A DNA stretch of 64,000 nt from an uncultured Acidovorax sp. (GCA_913774625.1 CAJYHL010000018.1:62001-126000), one strand, 5' to 3'; positions 15,197 through 24,364 are shown, counted from the first letter of the stretch. Numbers and translations are program-made. The notes: generated from the sequence alone by a model not told the origin.

Positions 15197-16528
15197 CTAT
15201 AGTGCGGACCAGCCTGCGGTGCGGGTGGCCAGCTCCGTTGCGCCAGGCCGTGCGGCTGGCTCTTCGTCCAGGCAGGCCTGGGCCAGCGCGTTTGCTTCGC
15301 CGCCCGGCAGCAGCGGGCCGTCGGCGTGTCCGCACAGCTCGGCCAGCAGCACGCCGAAGGCGCGCACGTCCATGCGGCGCAGGGCATCGCCCAGCGGGCC
15401 GGGCGGGGCGAAGGCGGCGGCGCCGAAGTCGCCCAGCAGGGCGCTGGCTTGGCCAGGCGCGGCATCCGGGCGCCACAGCAGGTTGTGGGCGTAGAGGTCG
15501 CCATGCACCAGGCCGCGTCCGTGCAGATGGGCCAGCGCCGATGCCACGTCGGCCGCCATGCGGCGGGCGACAAAGGCGGGCAGCCGCAGCCCTGCGGGAT
15601 AGACGTCGCGGGTGCAGCTCTCGAAGCTGGGCGGCCCGGCCAGCGTGCGGTAGGCCGGGGCGATGCGCTCCATGACCAGGCCCTGGGCGCCCTCCGGGTG
15701 GCCTTCGAGCCGGCCCAGCACCGGGATCAGCCGGGGATGCTGCCCCGCGGCGAGGCTCGCGGCCATCTCGGTCAGCGGCCAGCCGTCGCTGGTGACTTCG
15801 CCCTTGAAGAGCTTGACGGCCACATCCTGCGCGGCCGGGCCGCTGCCCAGCGTGCCGGCCAGGATGCGGCCCGAGGCGCCTTCGCCCAGCAACGCACCCA
15901 GCTGCAGGCCGGACCAGTCCACCGGCGCGCCGGCCTGGCCGCTGCGGGCACCGGCCTCAGCGGCTTCGTTGAAGGCATTGCCGCCGATGGCCAGCCACGA
16001 CAGGCGCGGCAGCTCGGCCAGCCAGCCGGGCAGGGCGTCCAGCCGGTTGGCGGCGATGCGCAGCAGCTCCAGCGCCTGGCAGTGGCGCAGGCATGCGGGC
16101 AGGGCCTGCAGCCGGTTGCCGGCGAGCATCAGCTTCTGCAGGCGGAGGCGCTGGCCCAGGGCGTCGGGCAGTTCGGCGACGGCGTTGTCGGTCAGGATCA
16201 GCCAGCGCAGGCGCACGGGCAGGGCCTCGGCCGGCACATGGGCGATGCGGTTGGCCTTGAAGCCCACCATCTCCAGCTGCGGGCAGGCGCCCAGGGCGGC
16301 GGGCAGTTCGGTGAAGCGGTTGTTCGAGGCGAAGAACACCTTCAGGCGGTGCAGACGATGCAGGTCGTCCGGCAGGGCCGAGAGATGGTTGCCGGAGAGG
16401 TCCAGCACCTCCAGCGTGTCGGCCAGGTCGAACACCTCGCGGGGAAAGTGCTGCAGGTCGGCGGCGATGCGCAGCGTGCGCGCACCGGCCAACTCGCCAC
16501 GGCGCAGGCGTTGCAGGTCGTCGGTCAT
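15197..16528 (-). CDS. leucine-rich-repeat protein kinase
   Basis: A 443-residue two-domain protein. Residues about 15-210 hold roughly eight leucine-rich repeats of 23 residues (for example LEVLDLSGNHLSALPDDL, LKVFFASNNRFTELPAAL). Residues about 225-440 form a eukaryotic-like kinase domain: the glycine loop is LGEGASGRI, the ATP-binding lysine is in VAVKLFKGE, the catalytic loop is HGDLYAHNLL and the metal-binding motif is GDFGAA. The catalytic loop is HGD rather than HRD, as in several bacterial and lipopolysaccharide-type kinases. No membrane segment or signal peptide is visible, so it is probably cytosolic. Target unknown. It precedes no obvious partner; a Nudix gene lies upstream on the same strand. 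Confidence 0.88.
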   Translation of the reverse strand: MTDDLQRLRRGELAGARTLRIAADLQHFPREVFDLADTLEVLDLSGNHLSALPDDLHRLHRLKVFFASNNRFTELPAALGACPQLEMVGFKANRIAHVPAEALPVRLRWLILTDNAVAELPDALGQRLRLQKLMLAGNRLQALPACLRHCQALELLRIAANRLDALPGWLAELPRLSWLAIGGNAFNEAAEAGARSGQAGAPVDWSGLQLGALLGEGASGRILAGTLGSGPAAQDVAVKLFKGEVTSDGWPLTEMAASLAAGQHPRLIPVLGRLEGHPEGAQGLVMERIAPAYRTLAGPPSFESCTRDVYPAGLRLPAFVARRMAADVASALAHLHGRGLVHGDLYAHNLLWRPDAAPGQASALLGDFGAAAFAPPGPLGDALRRMDVRAFGVLLAELCGHADGPLLPGGEANALAQACLDEEPAARPGATELATRTAGWSAL

Positions 16529-16618
16529 GGGGGAAGGGAAAGCGGTGGGAGAGGGGGCCGGCGCTGTGGCCGGCGTGGAAAGCGACGGTCGGGGCCAGCC
16601 CGGACCGTGGTGGCCGCG

Positions 16619-17167
16619 TCAGTCGATATCGACGCAATGCATGCCGAAGGCGCCGGCGCGGCGGTCGGCGAAGTATTTCTCCAGCGTCACCCGCACGGTG
16701 CGGAAGGCGATCTCCTCCCAGGGGATCTCGTCTTCGGTGAAAAGCCGAGCCTCGATGGTCTCGAAGCCGGGGTCGAAGACGTCGCTCTGCAGCGTGGCGA
16801 GGTAGAAGAAATGCACCTGCCCCACGCGCGGCACGTTCAGCACCGAAAAGAGCGGCCCCATCTGGATCTGTGCGCCGGCTTCCTCGTCGGTTTCGCGCGC
16901 AGCGCCTTCGGACGTGGTCTCGTCCAGCTCCATGAAGCCGGCCGGCAAGGTCCACTTGCCTTTGCGCGGCTCGATGTTGCGCAGGCACAGCAGCACGCGG
17001 TCGCCAAGCACCGGAACGGTGCCCACCACGTTCAGCGGGTTCTCGTAATGCACCGTGCCGCAGGCCGGGCAGACGGCGCGCAGCTTGGTGTCGCCGTCGT
17101 CGGGCACGCGATAGACCACGGCGGTTCCGCACTCGCGGCAATGCTTGATGGGGCGGCGGAGGGTCAT
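16619..17167 (-). CDS. Nudix hydrolase with N-terminal zinc ribbon
   Basis: A 182-residue Nudix pyrophosphohydrolase. The N-terminus has a zinc ribbon (C10-x-x-C13 and C33-x-x-C36). The Nudix box is present as GFMELDETTSEGAARETDEEAG, with the expected G, E, R-E and E-E positions, and is preceded by GKWTLPA. Zinc-ribbon Nudix proteins of this type cleave nucleoside diphosphates linked to another moiety, such as NADH or ADP-ribose; the exact substrate cannot be read from the sequence. The gene begins at the ATG at 17165-17167 and lies 90 bases upstream of the kinase gene. Confidence 0.9.
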   Translation of the reverse strand: MTLRRPIKHCRECGTAVVYRVPDDGDTKLRAVCPACGTVHYENPLNVVGTVPVLGDRVLLCLRNIEPRKGKWTLPAGFMELDETTSEGAARETDEEAGAQIQMGPLFSVLNVPRVGQVHFFYLATLQSDVFDPGFETIEARLFTEDEIPWEEIAFRTVRVTLEKYFADRRAGAFGMHCVDID

Positions 17168-17190
17168 GCGTGAGGGATTGGGAGGTTCGA

Positions 17191-17237
17191 AGAATGGCTG
17201 CAGCCCTTGTCGCTCAATGGCATGCAGCTATGGTTCT
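17191..17237. repeat. dispersed palindromic repeat, copy 3
   Basis: Read on the minus strand it goes AGAACCATAGCTGCATGCC, then ATTGAGCGACAAGGGCTGCAG. It shares ATAGCTGCATGCC exactly with the copy at 54801. It fills the gap between the FAH-family gene and the Nudix gene, both on the minus strand. Confidence 0.5.
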
Positions 17238-17256
17238 TATGGCTTCCGAGCGCGAT

Positions 17257-17955
17257 TCAGGCCACGGTGAGGCGCAGCGTGCCCAGGCCGTCGATACCGC
17301 CTTCGAGCGTGTCGCCGCGCACCACCGCGCCCACGCCTTCGGGCGTGCCGGTGAAGATCAGGTCGCCGGGCTGCAGCTCCCAGGCGGCCGACAGGTGCTC
17401 GATGGTTTCGGCGATGTTCCAGATCAGCTGCGTGACGGTGCTGCGCTGGCGGTCAGCGCCGTTGACCTGCAGCCAGATGGCGGCGTTGGCCACGTCGCCG
17501 GCCTGGGCTGCCGGCGTGATGGGGCCGATGGGCGCGCTGGCATCGAAGCCTTTGCCGATGCTCCAGGGCCGGCCCTGCTTCTTCATCTCGTTCTGCAGGT
17601 CGCGGCGGGTCATGTCCAGGCCCACTGCATAGCCCCAGATGTGCTGCAGCGCGTCAGCCGCCTTGATGTTCTTGCCGCCCTTGCCGATGGCGACCACCAG
17701 TTCGATCTCGTGGTGCAGGTTGGCCGTGAGGCTGGGGTAGGGCAGGCTGCCGGTCGTGCCCTGGTCCACGGGCAGCACGGCATCGGCCGGCTTCAGGAAG
17801 AAAAAGGGCGGCTCGCGGCCGGTGAAGCCCATCTCCTTGGCATGTTCTTCGTAGTTGCGGCCCACGCAGTAGATGCGGTGGACCGGAAAGCGGTCCGCAC
17901 TGCCCAGCACCGGGACGCTGGCCTGGGGAAGCGGAGGAATCACGTAGCTGCTCAT
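17257..17955 (-). CDS. fumarylacetoacetate hydrolase family protein (probable fumarylpyruvate hydrolase)
   Basis: A 232-residue enzyme of the FAH fold. Recognisable blocks are IYCVGRNYEEHAKEMG near the N-terminus, the metal-ligand segment HHEIELVVAIGK, and GDLIFTGTPEGVG near the C-terminus. The compact single-domain size fits fumarylpyruvate hydrolases (gentisate pathway, NagK type) better than the long fumarylacetoacetases. A glutathione-dependent isomerase gene (18098) starts divergently 142 bases away and would make its substrate, which supports a role in aromatic ring-cleavage metabolism. The ring-cleaving dioxygenase itself is not in the window. Confidence 0.85.
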   Translation of the reverse strand: MSSYVIPPLPQASVPVLGSADRFPVHRIYCVGRNYEEHAKEMGFTGREPPFFFLKPADAVLPVDQGTTGSLPYPSLTANLHHEIELVVAIGKGGKNIKAADALQHIWGYAVGLDMTRRDLQNEMKKQGRPWSIGKGFDASAPIGPITPAAQAGDVANAAIWLQVNGADRQRSTVTQLIWNIAETIEHLSAAWELQPGDLIFTGTPEGVGAVVRGDTLEGGIDGLGTLRLTVA

Positions 17956-18097
17956 GGAGATGTCTGCCTTTCTGGTTTTTCAGGCGTGCTGTGGGCGCCC
18001 TGTTTGTTCGCTGTGAGATGCGCGCAGCAGTGTGCCATGGCCCGGAGGGCTTCGCCGGATGCCGAAGCAGACGGCTGGCCGCTATGCTCGGCGGACC

Positions 18098-18766
18098 ATG
18101 AAGCTCTTCAACTACTTCCGCTCCTCGGCGTCGTACCGCGTGCGCATCGCGCTGCAGTGCAAGGGCCTGCCGATCGACTATGTGCCGGTGCATCTCGTGC
18201 GGGCTGAGCACCGGGCGCCGGCCTATGCCGCCCGGGTGGGCGACGCCCTGGTGCCGGCGCTGGAAACGGATGCGGGCGACGTGCTCACCCAGTCCCTGGC
18301 CATCATCGAATACCTGGATGAAACCCACCCGCAGCCACCGCTGCTGCCCTCGGACGCCCTGGGCCGCGCCCGCGTCCGCGCCCTGGCTCAGATGGTGGCC
18401 TGCGAGATCCACCCGCTGAACAACCTGCGCGTGCTGCGCCACCTGACGCAGGAGCTGCAGCAGAGCGAAGAGACCAAGACCGCCTGGTACCACCACTGGA
18501 CGCGCCAGGGCCTGGAAGCCTTCGAACGCCAGCTGGCCCTGCTGGCGCAGGCCCGCGCGGCGGCCGGCCTGCCGGCATCGCGCCTGTGCTGGGGCGATGC
18601 GCCCACGCTGGCCGATTGCTGCCTGGTGCCGCAGATCTTCAACGCCCGGCGCTTCAAGGTACCGCTGGACGGCCTGCCGCTGACCCTGGCGGCCTTCGAG
18701 GCCGCGAGCGCGCTGCACGCCTTCCAGCGCGCCCACCCTTCGGCCTGCCCGGACTTCGAGGCATGA
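18098..18766 (+). CDS. maiA: maleylacetoacetate/maleylpyruvate isomerase (GST family)
   Basis: A 222-residue zeta-class glutathione transferase. The N-terminal thioredoxin-like domain carries the active-site motif SSASYRVRIAL (residues 9-19), and the glutathione-binding block is LTQSLAIIEYLDE. The C-terminal helical domain contains EIHPLNNLRVL, typical of maleylacetoacetate and maleylpyruvate isomerases. It performs the cis-trans isomerisation before the FAH-family hydrolase encoded divergently at 17257-17955. Gentisate and homogentisate routes cannot be told apart from this gene alone. Its stop overlaps the start of pgeF (ATGA). Confidence 0.9.
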   Translation: MKLFNYFRSSASYRVRIALQCKGLPIDYVPVHLVRAEHRAPAYAARVGDALVPALETDAGDVLTQSLAIIEYLDETHPQPPLLPSDALGRARVRALAQMVACEIHPLNNLRVLRHLTQELQQSEETKTAWYHHWTRQGLEAFERQLALLAQARAAAGLPASRLCWGDAPTLADCCLVPQIFNARRFKVPLDGLPLTLAAFEAASALHAFQRAHPSACPDFEA

Positions 18767-19614
18767 CGGCCGCCGGCACCGCCGCCATGCCGCCCGGCTG
18801 GCTGATTCCCGACTGGCCCGCACCGGCCCGCATCCGCGCCGTCTGTACCACCCGTGCGGGCGGCGTCAGCGCGCAGCCCTACGCCACGCTCAACCTGGGC
18901 GACCATGTCGGCGACAGGCCCGCCGATGTGGCGGCCAACCGCGCCGCGCTGCAGACGGCGATCGGCGCGCGGCCGGTCTTCCTTCAGCAGGTGCATGGCC
19001 GGGAGGTGCTGACGCTGTCGCCCGGCACGCCCGACGGCAGCGTAGGCGACGCCTGCCAGACCGAAGCGCCGGGCGTCGCCTGCACCATCATGGTGGCGGA
19101 CTGCCTCCCGGTGCTGTTCACCGACCGCAGCGGCTCCTGGGTCGCGGCAGCCCATGCCGGCTGGCGCGGGCTGGCTGGCGAGGAAGGGCAGGGCGTGCTC
19201 GAAGCGGTGCTGCAATCCTTTCGGAAGCGTACCGGCGAGATGTCCGGATCATCCGCGGGCACGCCACAGGCCGGCGAGGTGCTGGCCTGGCTGGGGCCCT
19301 GCATCGGCCCGCAGGCATTCGAGGTGGGCGCGGAGGTGCGCGATGCCTTCTGCGCCACCGATGCCGGGGCCGCAGCGCTTTTCGCTCCGGGCCGGGTGGC
19401 GGGCAAGTTCCTGGCGGATCTTGCCGGGCTGGCGCGCAGGCGGCTGCAGCGCCTGGGCGTGGAGCAGATCAGCGGCAACGACGGCTCAGGCGCCTGGTGT
19501 ACCGTCTCCCAGCCGGCGCGGTTCTTCTCGCACCGCCGCGACACCGCCCGGCTGGGCGGGAGCGGGCGCTTCGCCGCCTGCATCTGGCTGGAGGGAGACG
19601 ACCCCGCTCGCTGA
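18763..19614 (+). CDS. pgeF: peptidoglycan editing factor PgeF (polyphenol-oxidase-like, YfiH family)
   Basis: A 283-residue protein of the YfiH/PgeF family, multicopper-oxidase-like purine/laccase-fold proteins shown in E. coli to remove mis-incorporated amino acids from peptidoglycan precursors. Visible blocks are TTRAGGVSAQPYATLNLG, FLQQVHGREV, the metal-binding VADCLPVLF, AAAHAGWRGL and LGPCIGPQAFEVG. The start ATG at 18763 overlaps the maiA stop; a second ATG at 18787 would remove eight residues of weakly conserved N-terminus. The 3' end overlaps a convergent gene by about 130 bases. Confidence 0.9.
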   Translation: MTAAGTAAMPPGWLIPDWPAPARIRAVCTTRAGGVSAQPYATLNLGDHVGDRPADVAANRAALQTAIGARPVFLQQVHGREVLTLSPGTPDGSVGDACQTEAPGVACTIMVADCLPVLFTDRSGSWVAAAHAGWRGLAGEEGQGVLEAVLQSFRKRTGEMSGSSAGTPQAGEVLAWLGPCIGPQAFEVGAEVRDAFCATDAGAAALFAPGRVAGKFLADLAGLARRRLQRLGVEQISGNDGSGAWCTVSQPARFFSHRRDTARLGGSGRFAACIWLEGDDPAR

Positions 19615-19872
19615 GCCATCGGCGCCGCCATTCAGGCTTGCAGGCTGGTGCCGAGTCTGCGCCGCATGCGCGGCCTGCTCTGCGGCCTGCCGCACTTTCA
19701 GCGCTCGTTTGCGCGCCGGAGTTCCCAGGATATATGCCACGATGCCCATGGGCAGCAGTCCGTAGAGCACGAAGGTGAGGGCCGCGCCCAGCAGCGTTCC
19801 GTTGGCCGCATTGGCTTCCGCCACTGCCATCATGAGGGTCACATAAAGCCAGCCGATGAGCACGAGGTACAT
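19486..19872 (-). CDS. small membrane protein of unknown function
   Basis: A 128-residue product with two predicted membrane helices (about residues 2-18 and 28-48: LIGWLYVTLMMAVAEA, TFVLYGLLPMGIVAYILG), a basic KRALK stretch and an Ala/Gln-rich soluble tail. I do not recognise a domain. It reads divergently from phaC and its 3' part overlaps the 3' end of pgeF on the other strand. Codon-position G+C bias in the N-terminal half looks genuine. The last 40 or so residues, antisense to pgeF, may simply be frame that happens to stay open. Confidence 0.6.
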   Translation of the reverse strand: MYLVLIGWLYVTLMMAVAEANAANGTLLGAALTFVLYGLLPMGIVAYILGTPARKRALKVRQAAEQAAHAAQTRHQPASLNGGADGSASGVVSLQPDAGGEAPAPAQPGGVAAVREEPRRLGDGTPGA

Positions 19873-20065
19873 GGGGTCTATGGTCCTTCATCAGCGTTCA
19901 CCAGGCATACAGGTCATTCTTCTAGCCGACCGCCACGGATGCAGGGCGAATTACAAAAAAAACAACGACCCGTTGCACGGAAAGTAGGCCGCTGACGCGA
20001 ATGCCCTTCACAATACGATTCGCCGTTTCAATAGCTGAAATGCAATCACAAAGGAGACAACCGCC

Positions 20066-21781
20066 ATGGATTCTGACGCACAGTGGGCCGAGGGTGCCCG
20101 CCAATTCCAGCGCATCTTCGGCGACAGCTGGGCGCAGGCGATGAAAGCCATGCAGCCCATGGATCTGGGCGCGTTCTCCACTGCCACCCAGCCGCATGCC
20201 CCCGTGCGCTTCGCCCCCGACAAGCTGGCGGCCCTGCAGCAGCAGTATCTGGAAGAGGCCCGCGCGCTCTGGAGCAGCGGCCTGCAGCATCCGCCGGCGC
20301 CTCCTGCGGCCGACCGGCGCTTCACCGGCGAGGCCTGGACGCAGAGCCCGCTGTCGAGCTTTTCCGCCGCCGCCTACCTGCTCAACGCCCGCACCCTGAT
20401 GGGCCTGGCCGACGCGGTGGAGGGCGACGAGAAGGCCCGTGCACGCATCCGTTTCGGCGTGGAGCAATGGATGGCCGCCATGTCGCCCAGCAACTTCCTG
20501 GCGCTCAATGCCGAGGCGCAGAAGAAGGCCATCGACACGCAGGGCGAGAGCATCGCCAAGGGCATCGCCAACCTGCTGCACGACCTGCGCCAGGGCCATG
20601 TCTCCATGACCGACGAGAGCCTGTTCGAGGTGGGCCGCAACGTGGCCACCACCGAAGGCGCCGTGGTGTTCGAGAACGAGTTCTTCCAGCTCATCGAATA
20701 CAAGCCGCTCACGGCCAAGGTGTACGAACGGCCCTTCCTGATGGTGCCGCCCTGCATCAACAAGTACTACATCCTCGACCTGCAGCCCGACAACTCGCTG
20801 ATCCGCCACGCCGTGGCCGAAGGGCACCGCACCTTCGTCGTGAGCTGGCGCAACCCCGATGAGTCCATGTCCCAGGCCACCTGGGACGACTACATCGAGC
20901 AGGCCGTCATCACCGCCATCCACACCGTGCAGGCCATCAGCGGCGCGGAGCAGATCAACGCCCTGGGCTTCTGCGTGGGCGGCACCATGCTCTCCAACGC
21001 GCTGGCGGTGCTGGCCGCGCGCGGCGAGGACGCGGTGGCCAGCGCCACCTTCCTCACCACCTTCATCGACTTCACCGACACCGGCATCCTCGACGTCTTC
21101 ATCGACGAGACCTTCGTGCATTTCCGGGAGATGCAGATGGGGCAGGGCGGCCTGATGAAGGGGCAGGACCTGGCATCCACCTTCAGCTTTCTCAGGCCCA
21201 ACGACCTGGTCTGGAACTACGTGGTGGGCAACTATCTCAAGGGCGAAACGCCGCCGCCCTTCGACCTGCTCTACTGGAACAGCGACGCGACCAACCTGCC
21301 CGGCCCCTACTACGCCTGGTACCTGCGCAACTTCTACCTGGAAAACAACCTCGTCAAGCCGGGCAAGCTCACCGTCTGCGGAGAGGAGATCGACATGAAC
21401 CTGGTCGATCTGCCGGTCTATATCTACGGCTCGCGCGAAGACCACATCGTGCCCATCGGCGCGGCCTACGCCTCCACCCAGGTGCTGCCCGGCCCCAAGC
21501 GCTTCGTCATGGGCGCATCGGGCCACATCGCCGGCGTGATCAACCCGCCCGCCAAGAAAAAGCGCAGCCACTGGACCCGCGAGGACGGCAAGCTGCCCGC
21601 AACCCTGGACGGCTGGCTGGCCGGCGCCCAGGAGCATCCCGGCAGCTGGTGGACCGACTGGTCCGCCTGGCTGGCCGGCCATGCCGGCAAGCAGATCGCC
21701 GCACCCAAGAGCTACGGGCGCGGCGCCCGCTTCAAGGCGATCGAGCCCGCCCCCGGCCGCTATGTGCGGCAAAAGGCCTGA
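20066..21781 (+). CDS. phaC: class I poly(R)-hydroxyalkanoate synthase PhaC
   Basis: PhaC polymerises (R)-3-hydroxyacyl-CoA into polyhydroxyalkanoate on the granule surface. The 571-residue product has the alpha/beta-hydrolase fold with the lipase-box-like GFCVGG, nucleophile C303, and a C-terminal block GASGHIAGVINPPAKKKRSHW with the catalytic histidine. Length fits class I enzymes. A strong ribosome-binding site (AAAGGAG, 20050-20056) lies ten bases before the ATG. phaA and phaB follow on the same strand, forming the usual acetyl-CoA to polyhydroxybutyrate cluster. The depolymerase lies separately at 34838-36295. Confidence 0.97.
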   Translation: MDSDAQWAEGARQFQRIFGDSWAQAMKAMQPMDLGAFSTATQPHAPVRFAPDKLAALQQQYLEEARALWSSGLQHPPAPPAADRRFTGEAWTQSPLSSFSAAAYLLNARTLMGLADAVEGDEKARARIRFGVEQWMAAMSPSNFLALNAEAQKKAIDTQGESIAKGIANLLHDLRQGHVSMTDESLFEVGRNVATTEGAVVFENEFFQLIEYKPLTAKVYERPFLMVPPCINKYYILDLQPDNSLIRHAVAEGHRTFVVSWRNPDESMSQATWDDYIEQAVITAIHTVQAISGAEQINALGFCVGGTMLSNALAVLAARGEDAVASATFLTTFIDFTDTGILDVFIDETFVHFREMQMGQGGLMKGQDLASTFSFLRPNDLVWNYVVGNYLKGETPPPFDLLYWNSDATNLPGPYYAWYLRNFYLENNLVKPGKLTVCGEEIDMNLVDLPVYIYGSREDHIVPIGAAYASTQVLPGPKRFVMGASGHIAGVINPPAKKKRSHWTREDGKLPATLDGWLAGAQEHPGSWWTDWSAWLAGHAGKQIAAPKSYGRGARFKAIEPAPGRYVRQKA

Positions 21782-21956
21782 CTGCGCGGATTCCCCCTTC
21801 CGCCTGCAGCAGCTTCTGCCACACACTCGCATCCATCGCACGGCCGGCCCGCCGCGCCGTGCGGCACCCAGCGCATCGAAGGCGGGCACGGCAGCCGATG
21901 CCACCGAACCCGCCCTGCATTTCCGCCAACCACAGACCCACTCTTAGAGGATCGCC

Positions 21957-23135
21957 ATGGAAGACATCGTCATCGTTTCCGCCGTTCGCACGCCCGTCGG
22001 CAAGTTCGGCGGCACGCTCGCCAAGACCCCGGCCACCGAACTGGGCGCCATCGTCATCAAGGAAGCCCTGGCGCGCGCCAACGTGCCGCTGGACCAGGTC
22101 AGCGAAGTCATCATGGGCCAGGTGCTGACGGCCGGCGTGGGCCAGAACCCGGCCCGCCAGGCCATGATGAAGGCCGGCGTGGCCAAGGAAACCCCGGCGC
22201 TGACCATCAACGCCGTCTGCGGCTCTGGCCTGAAGGCTGTGATGCTGGGCGCCCAGGCCATCGCCACGGGCGATGCCGAGATCGTGGTGGCCGGCGGCCA
22301 GGAAAGCATGAGCCTCTCGCCCCACGTGCTTAACGGCTCGCGCGAAGGCCAGCGCATGGGCGACTGGAAGATGGTGGACACCATGATCGTGGACGGCCTG
22401 TGGGACGTCTACAACCAGTACCACATGGGCATCACCGCCGAGAATGTGGCCAAGGAGCACGGCATCACCCGCGAGCAGCAGGATGCCCTGGCGCTCGCCA
22501 GCCAGCAGAAGGCCGCCGCCGCCCAGGACGCCGGCCGCTTCAAGGACGAGATCGTGCCCGTCACGCTGCCGCAGAAGAAGGGCGACCCCATCGTCTTCGC
22601 CGCCGACGAATACCTGAACCGCAAGACCAGCGCCGAAGCCCTGGCCGGCCTGCGCCCGGCCTTCGACAAGGCCGGCTCGGTCACCGCAGGCAATGCCTCG
22701 GGCCTGAACGACGGCGCCGCCGCCGTGGTGCTGATGAGCGCCAAGAAGGCCGCCGAGCTGGGCCTCAAGCCCCTGGCCCGCATCGCCGCCTTCGGCACCA
22801 GCGGCCTGGACCCGGCCACCATGGGCATGGGCCCGGTGCCGGCTTCGCGCAAGGCCCTCAAGCGCGCCGGCTGGGACGCCAAGGACGTCGATCTGTTCGA
22901 GCTGAACGAAGCCTTCGCGGCCCAGGCCTGCGCCGTCAACAAGGAGCTGGGCATCGACCCCGCCAAGGTGAACGTCAATGGCGGCGCCATCGCCATCGGC
23001 CACCCCATCGGCGCCTCCGGCTGCCGCGTGCTGGTCACGCTGCTGCACGAAATGCAGCGCCGCGACGCCAAGAAGGGCCTGGCCGCGCTGTGCATCGGCG
23101 GCGGCATGGGCGTGTCGCTGGCCGTCGAACGCTGA
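21957..23135 (+). CDS. phaA: acetyl-CoA acetyltransferase (beta-ketothiolase) PhaA
   Basis: A 392-residue thiolase that condenses two acetyl-CoA to acetoacetyl-CoA, the first step of polyhydroxybutyrate synthesis. The acyl-accepting cysteine is C88 in [12 protein letters not shown]. The other catalytic blocks are [23 protein letters not shown] and the C-terminal [14 protein letters not shown]. The ATG at 21957 follows AGAGGATCGCC. It lies between phaC and phaB with 175- and 156-base gaps, long enough for internal promoters or processing, although no terminator is seen. Confidence 0.96.
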   Translation: MEDIVIVSAVRTPVGKFGGTLAKTPATELGAIVIKEALARANVPLDQVSEVIMGQVLTAGVGQNPARQAMMKAGVAKETPALTINAVCGSGLKAVMLGAQAIATGDAEIVVAGGQESMSLSPHVLNGSREGQRMGDWKMVDTMIVDGLWDVYNQYHMGITAENVAKEHGITREQQDALALASQQKAAAAQDAGRFKDEIVPVTLPQKKGDPIVFAADEYLNRKTSAEALAGLRPAFDKAGSVTAGNASGLNDGAAAVVLMSAKKAAELGLKPLARIAAFGTSGLDPATMGMGPVPASRKALKRAGWDAKDVDLFELNEAFAAQACAVNKELGIDPAKVNVNGGAIAIGHPIGASGCRVLVTLLHEMQRRDAKKGLAALCIGGGMGVSLAVER

Positions 23136-23291
23136 GGGGCGCGCTGCCCGCCCGGGCGAACAGGGAAAGCGCCCGGGCTAGCCGCCCCGGCGCATTCATG
23201 GCCCTGCTCGGTGTTTTCCTAGGCGGGGCAGCGCTTTTTCCCGGGTTAGAGTGACAACGGATTTCTATTAGATCGAAGAAGGGGATATCGA

Positions 23292-24029
23292 ATGAGTCAG
23301 AAAATCGCATACGTGACGGGTGGCATGGGTGGCATCGGAACCGCCATCTGCCAGCGTCTGCACAAGGAAGGCTTCAAGGTCATCGCCGGCTGCGGCCCGA
23401 CGCGCGACCATGCCAAGTGGCTGGCCGAGCAGAAGGAACTGGGCTTCACGTTCTACGCTTCGGTGGGCAACGTGGGCGACTGGGATTCCACCGTCGCGGC
23501 CTTCACCGCCGCCAAGGCCGAGCACGGCACCATCGACGTGCTGGTGAACAACGCCGGCATCACGCGCGACCGCATGTTCGTGAAGATGTCGCGCGAAGAC
23601 TGGGACGCCGTCATCGAGACCAACCTGAACAGCATGTTCAACGTGACCAAGCAGGTCGTGGGCGACATGGTGGAAAAGGGCTGGGGCCGCATCATCAACA
23701 TCAGCAGCGTGAACGGCGCCAAGGGCCAGGCCGGCCAGACCAACTACTCGGCCGCCAAGGCCGGCATGCACGGCTTCTCGATGGCCCTGGCCCAGGAGCT
23801 GGCCACCAAGGGCGTGACGGTGAACACCGTGAGCCCGGGCTACATCGGCACCGACATGGTCAAGGCCATCCGTCCCGACGTGCTGGAAAAGATCGTGGCC
23901 ACCGTGCCCGTCAAGCGCCTGGGCGAACCCAGCGAGATCGCCTCCATCATCGCCTGGCTGGCTTCGGAAGAAGGCGGCTATGCCACGGGCGCGGACTTCT
24001 CGGTCAACGGCGGCCTGCACATGGGCTGA
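23292..24029 (+). CDS. phaB: acetoacetyl-CoA reductase PhaB
   Basis: A 245-residue NADPH-dependent SDR that reduces acetoacetyl-CoA to (R)-3-hydroxybutyryl-CoA for PhaC. The cofactor motif is TGGMGGIG near the N-terminus, then NNAGITRD, ISSVNG and the catalytic pair Y152-x-x-x-K156 (YSAAK); PGYIGTDM is the typical substrate-lid segment. Length and motifs match PhaB of Cupriavidus-type clusters. A GAAGAAGGGGA ribosome-binding region precedes the ATG. A strong terminator hairpin follows at 24088. Confidence 0.95.
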   Translation: MSQKIAYVTGGMGGIGTAICQRLHKEGFKVIAGCGPTRDHAKWLAEQKELGFTFYASVGNVGDWDSTVAAFTAAKAEHGTIDVLVNNAGITRDRMFVKMSREDWDAVIETNLNSMFNVTKQVVGDMVEKGWGRIINISSVNGAKGQAGQTNYSAAKAGMHGFSMALAQELATKGVTVNTVSPGYIGTDMVKAIRPDVLEKIVATVPVKRLGEPSEIASIIAWLASEEGGYATGADFSVNGGLHMG

Positions 24030-24087
24030 TGGCGCAAGCCCATCCGGCAGAGGGCTCTTCCAAAAGCTCCCCTGCCGGGAGAATGCG

Positions 24088-24113
24088 AAAAACCCCGCCT
24101 GGCGGGGTTTTTT
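24088..24113 (+). terminator. rho-independent terminator after phaB
   Basis: Perfect hairpin AAAAACCCCGCC-TG-GCGGGGTTTTTT: an eight-base G/C-rich stem with A and T tracts on both flanks. It lies 59 bases after the phaB stop and can act in either direction, so it would also stop minus-strand transcription arriving from the right. Confidence 0.85.
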
Positions 24114-24156
24114 CATGGGCCGCTTCTGAAGCGAAGCCGCGCCGCAGGCGGACAAG

Positions 24157-24184
24157 AAAAAACCCCGCCATATGGCGAGGTTTC
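24157..24184 (-). terminator. rho-independent terminator, minus strand
   Basis: On the minus strand the sequence reads AACCTCGCC-ATAT-GGCGGGGTTTTTTC, an eight-pair stem (one G-T pair) followed by six T. It lies about 110 bases past the stop of the small frame at 24293-24364 and would end minus-strand transcription coming from that region or from the ABC-F gene. Confidence 0.7.
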
Positions 24185-24292
24185 GGTAGAGGGGTGGAGA
24201 AGGCCGGAAGGGCAGACGCGGAGCGCAGGCCGGGGAACTTGGTCGGGCTTGACCCATTCAAGCCGGTTCCGGGGCGCGCAGGGCGCTGCCGA

Positions 24293-24364
24293 TCACAGAC
24301 GGGCCGGTGCGCGCTTGCGGTCGCGTTCGTCTTCGGGCCAGGCGGACAGGATGGTGGTGTTCAT
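24293..24364 (-). CDS. possible 23-residue small protein
   Basis: Minus-strand frame of 23 codons starting MNTTILSAWPED and ending in a basic RDRKRAPARL. The ATG is preceded by AAGGAG with nine bases between. A rho-independent terminator on the same strand follows about 110 bases downstream, so the frame sits in a plausible small transcript of its own or at the end of the ABC-F message. I do not recognise the peptide. The support is the ribosome-binding site, the isolation between two genes and the terminator; without conservation data it remains a candidate. Confidence 0.35.
   Translation of the reverse strand: MNTTILSAWPEDERDRKRAPARL

Noticed and set aside
17176-17190. GGTTCGAA-like sequence suggesting a tRNA T-arm
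   Set aside because: No acceptor stem, anticodon arm or CCA end could be folded around it.
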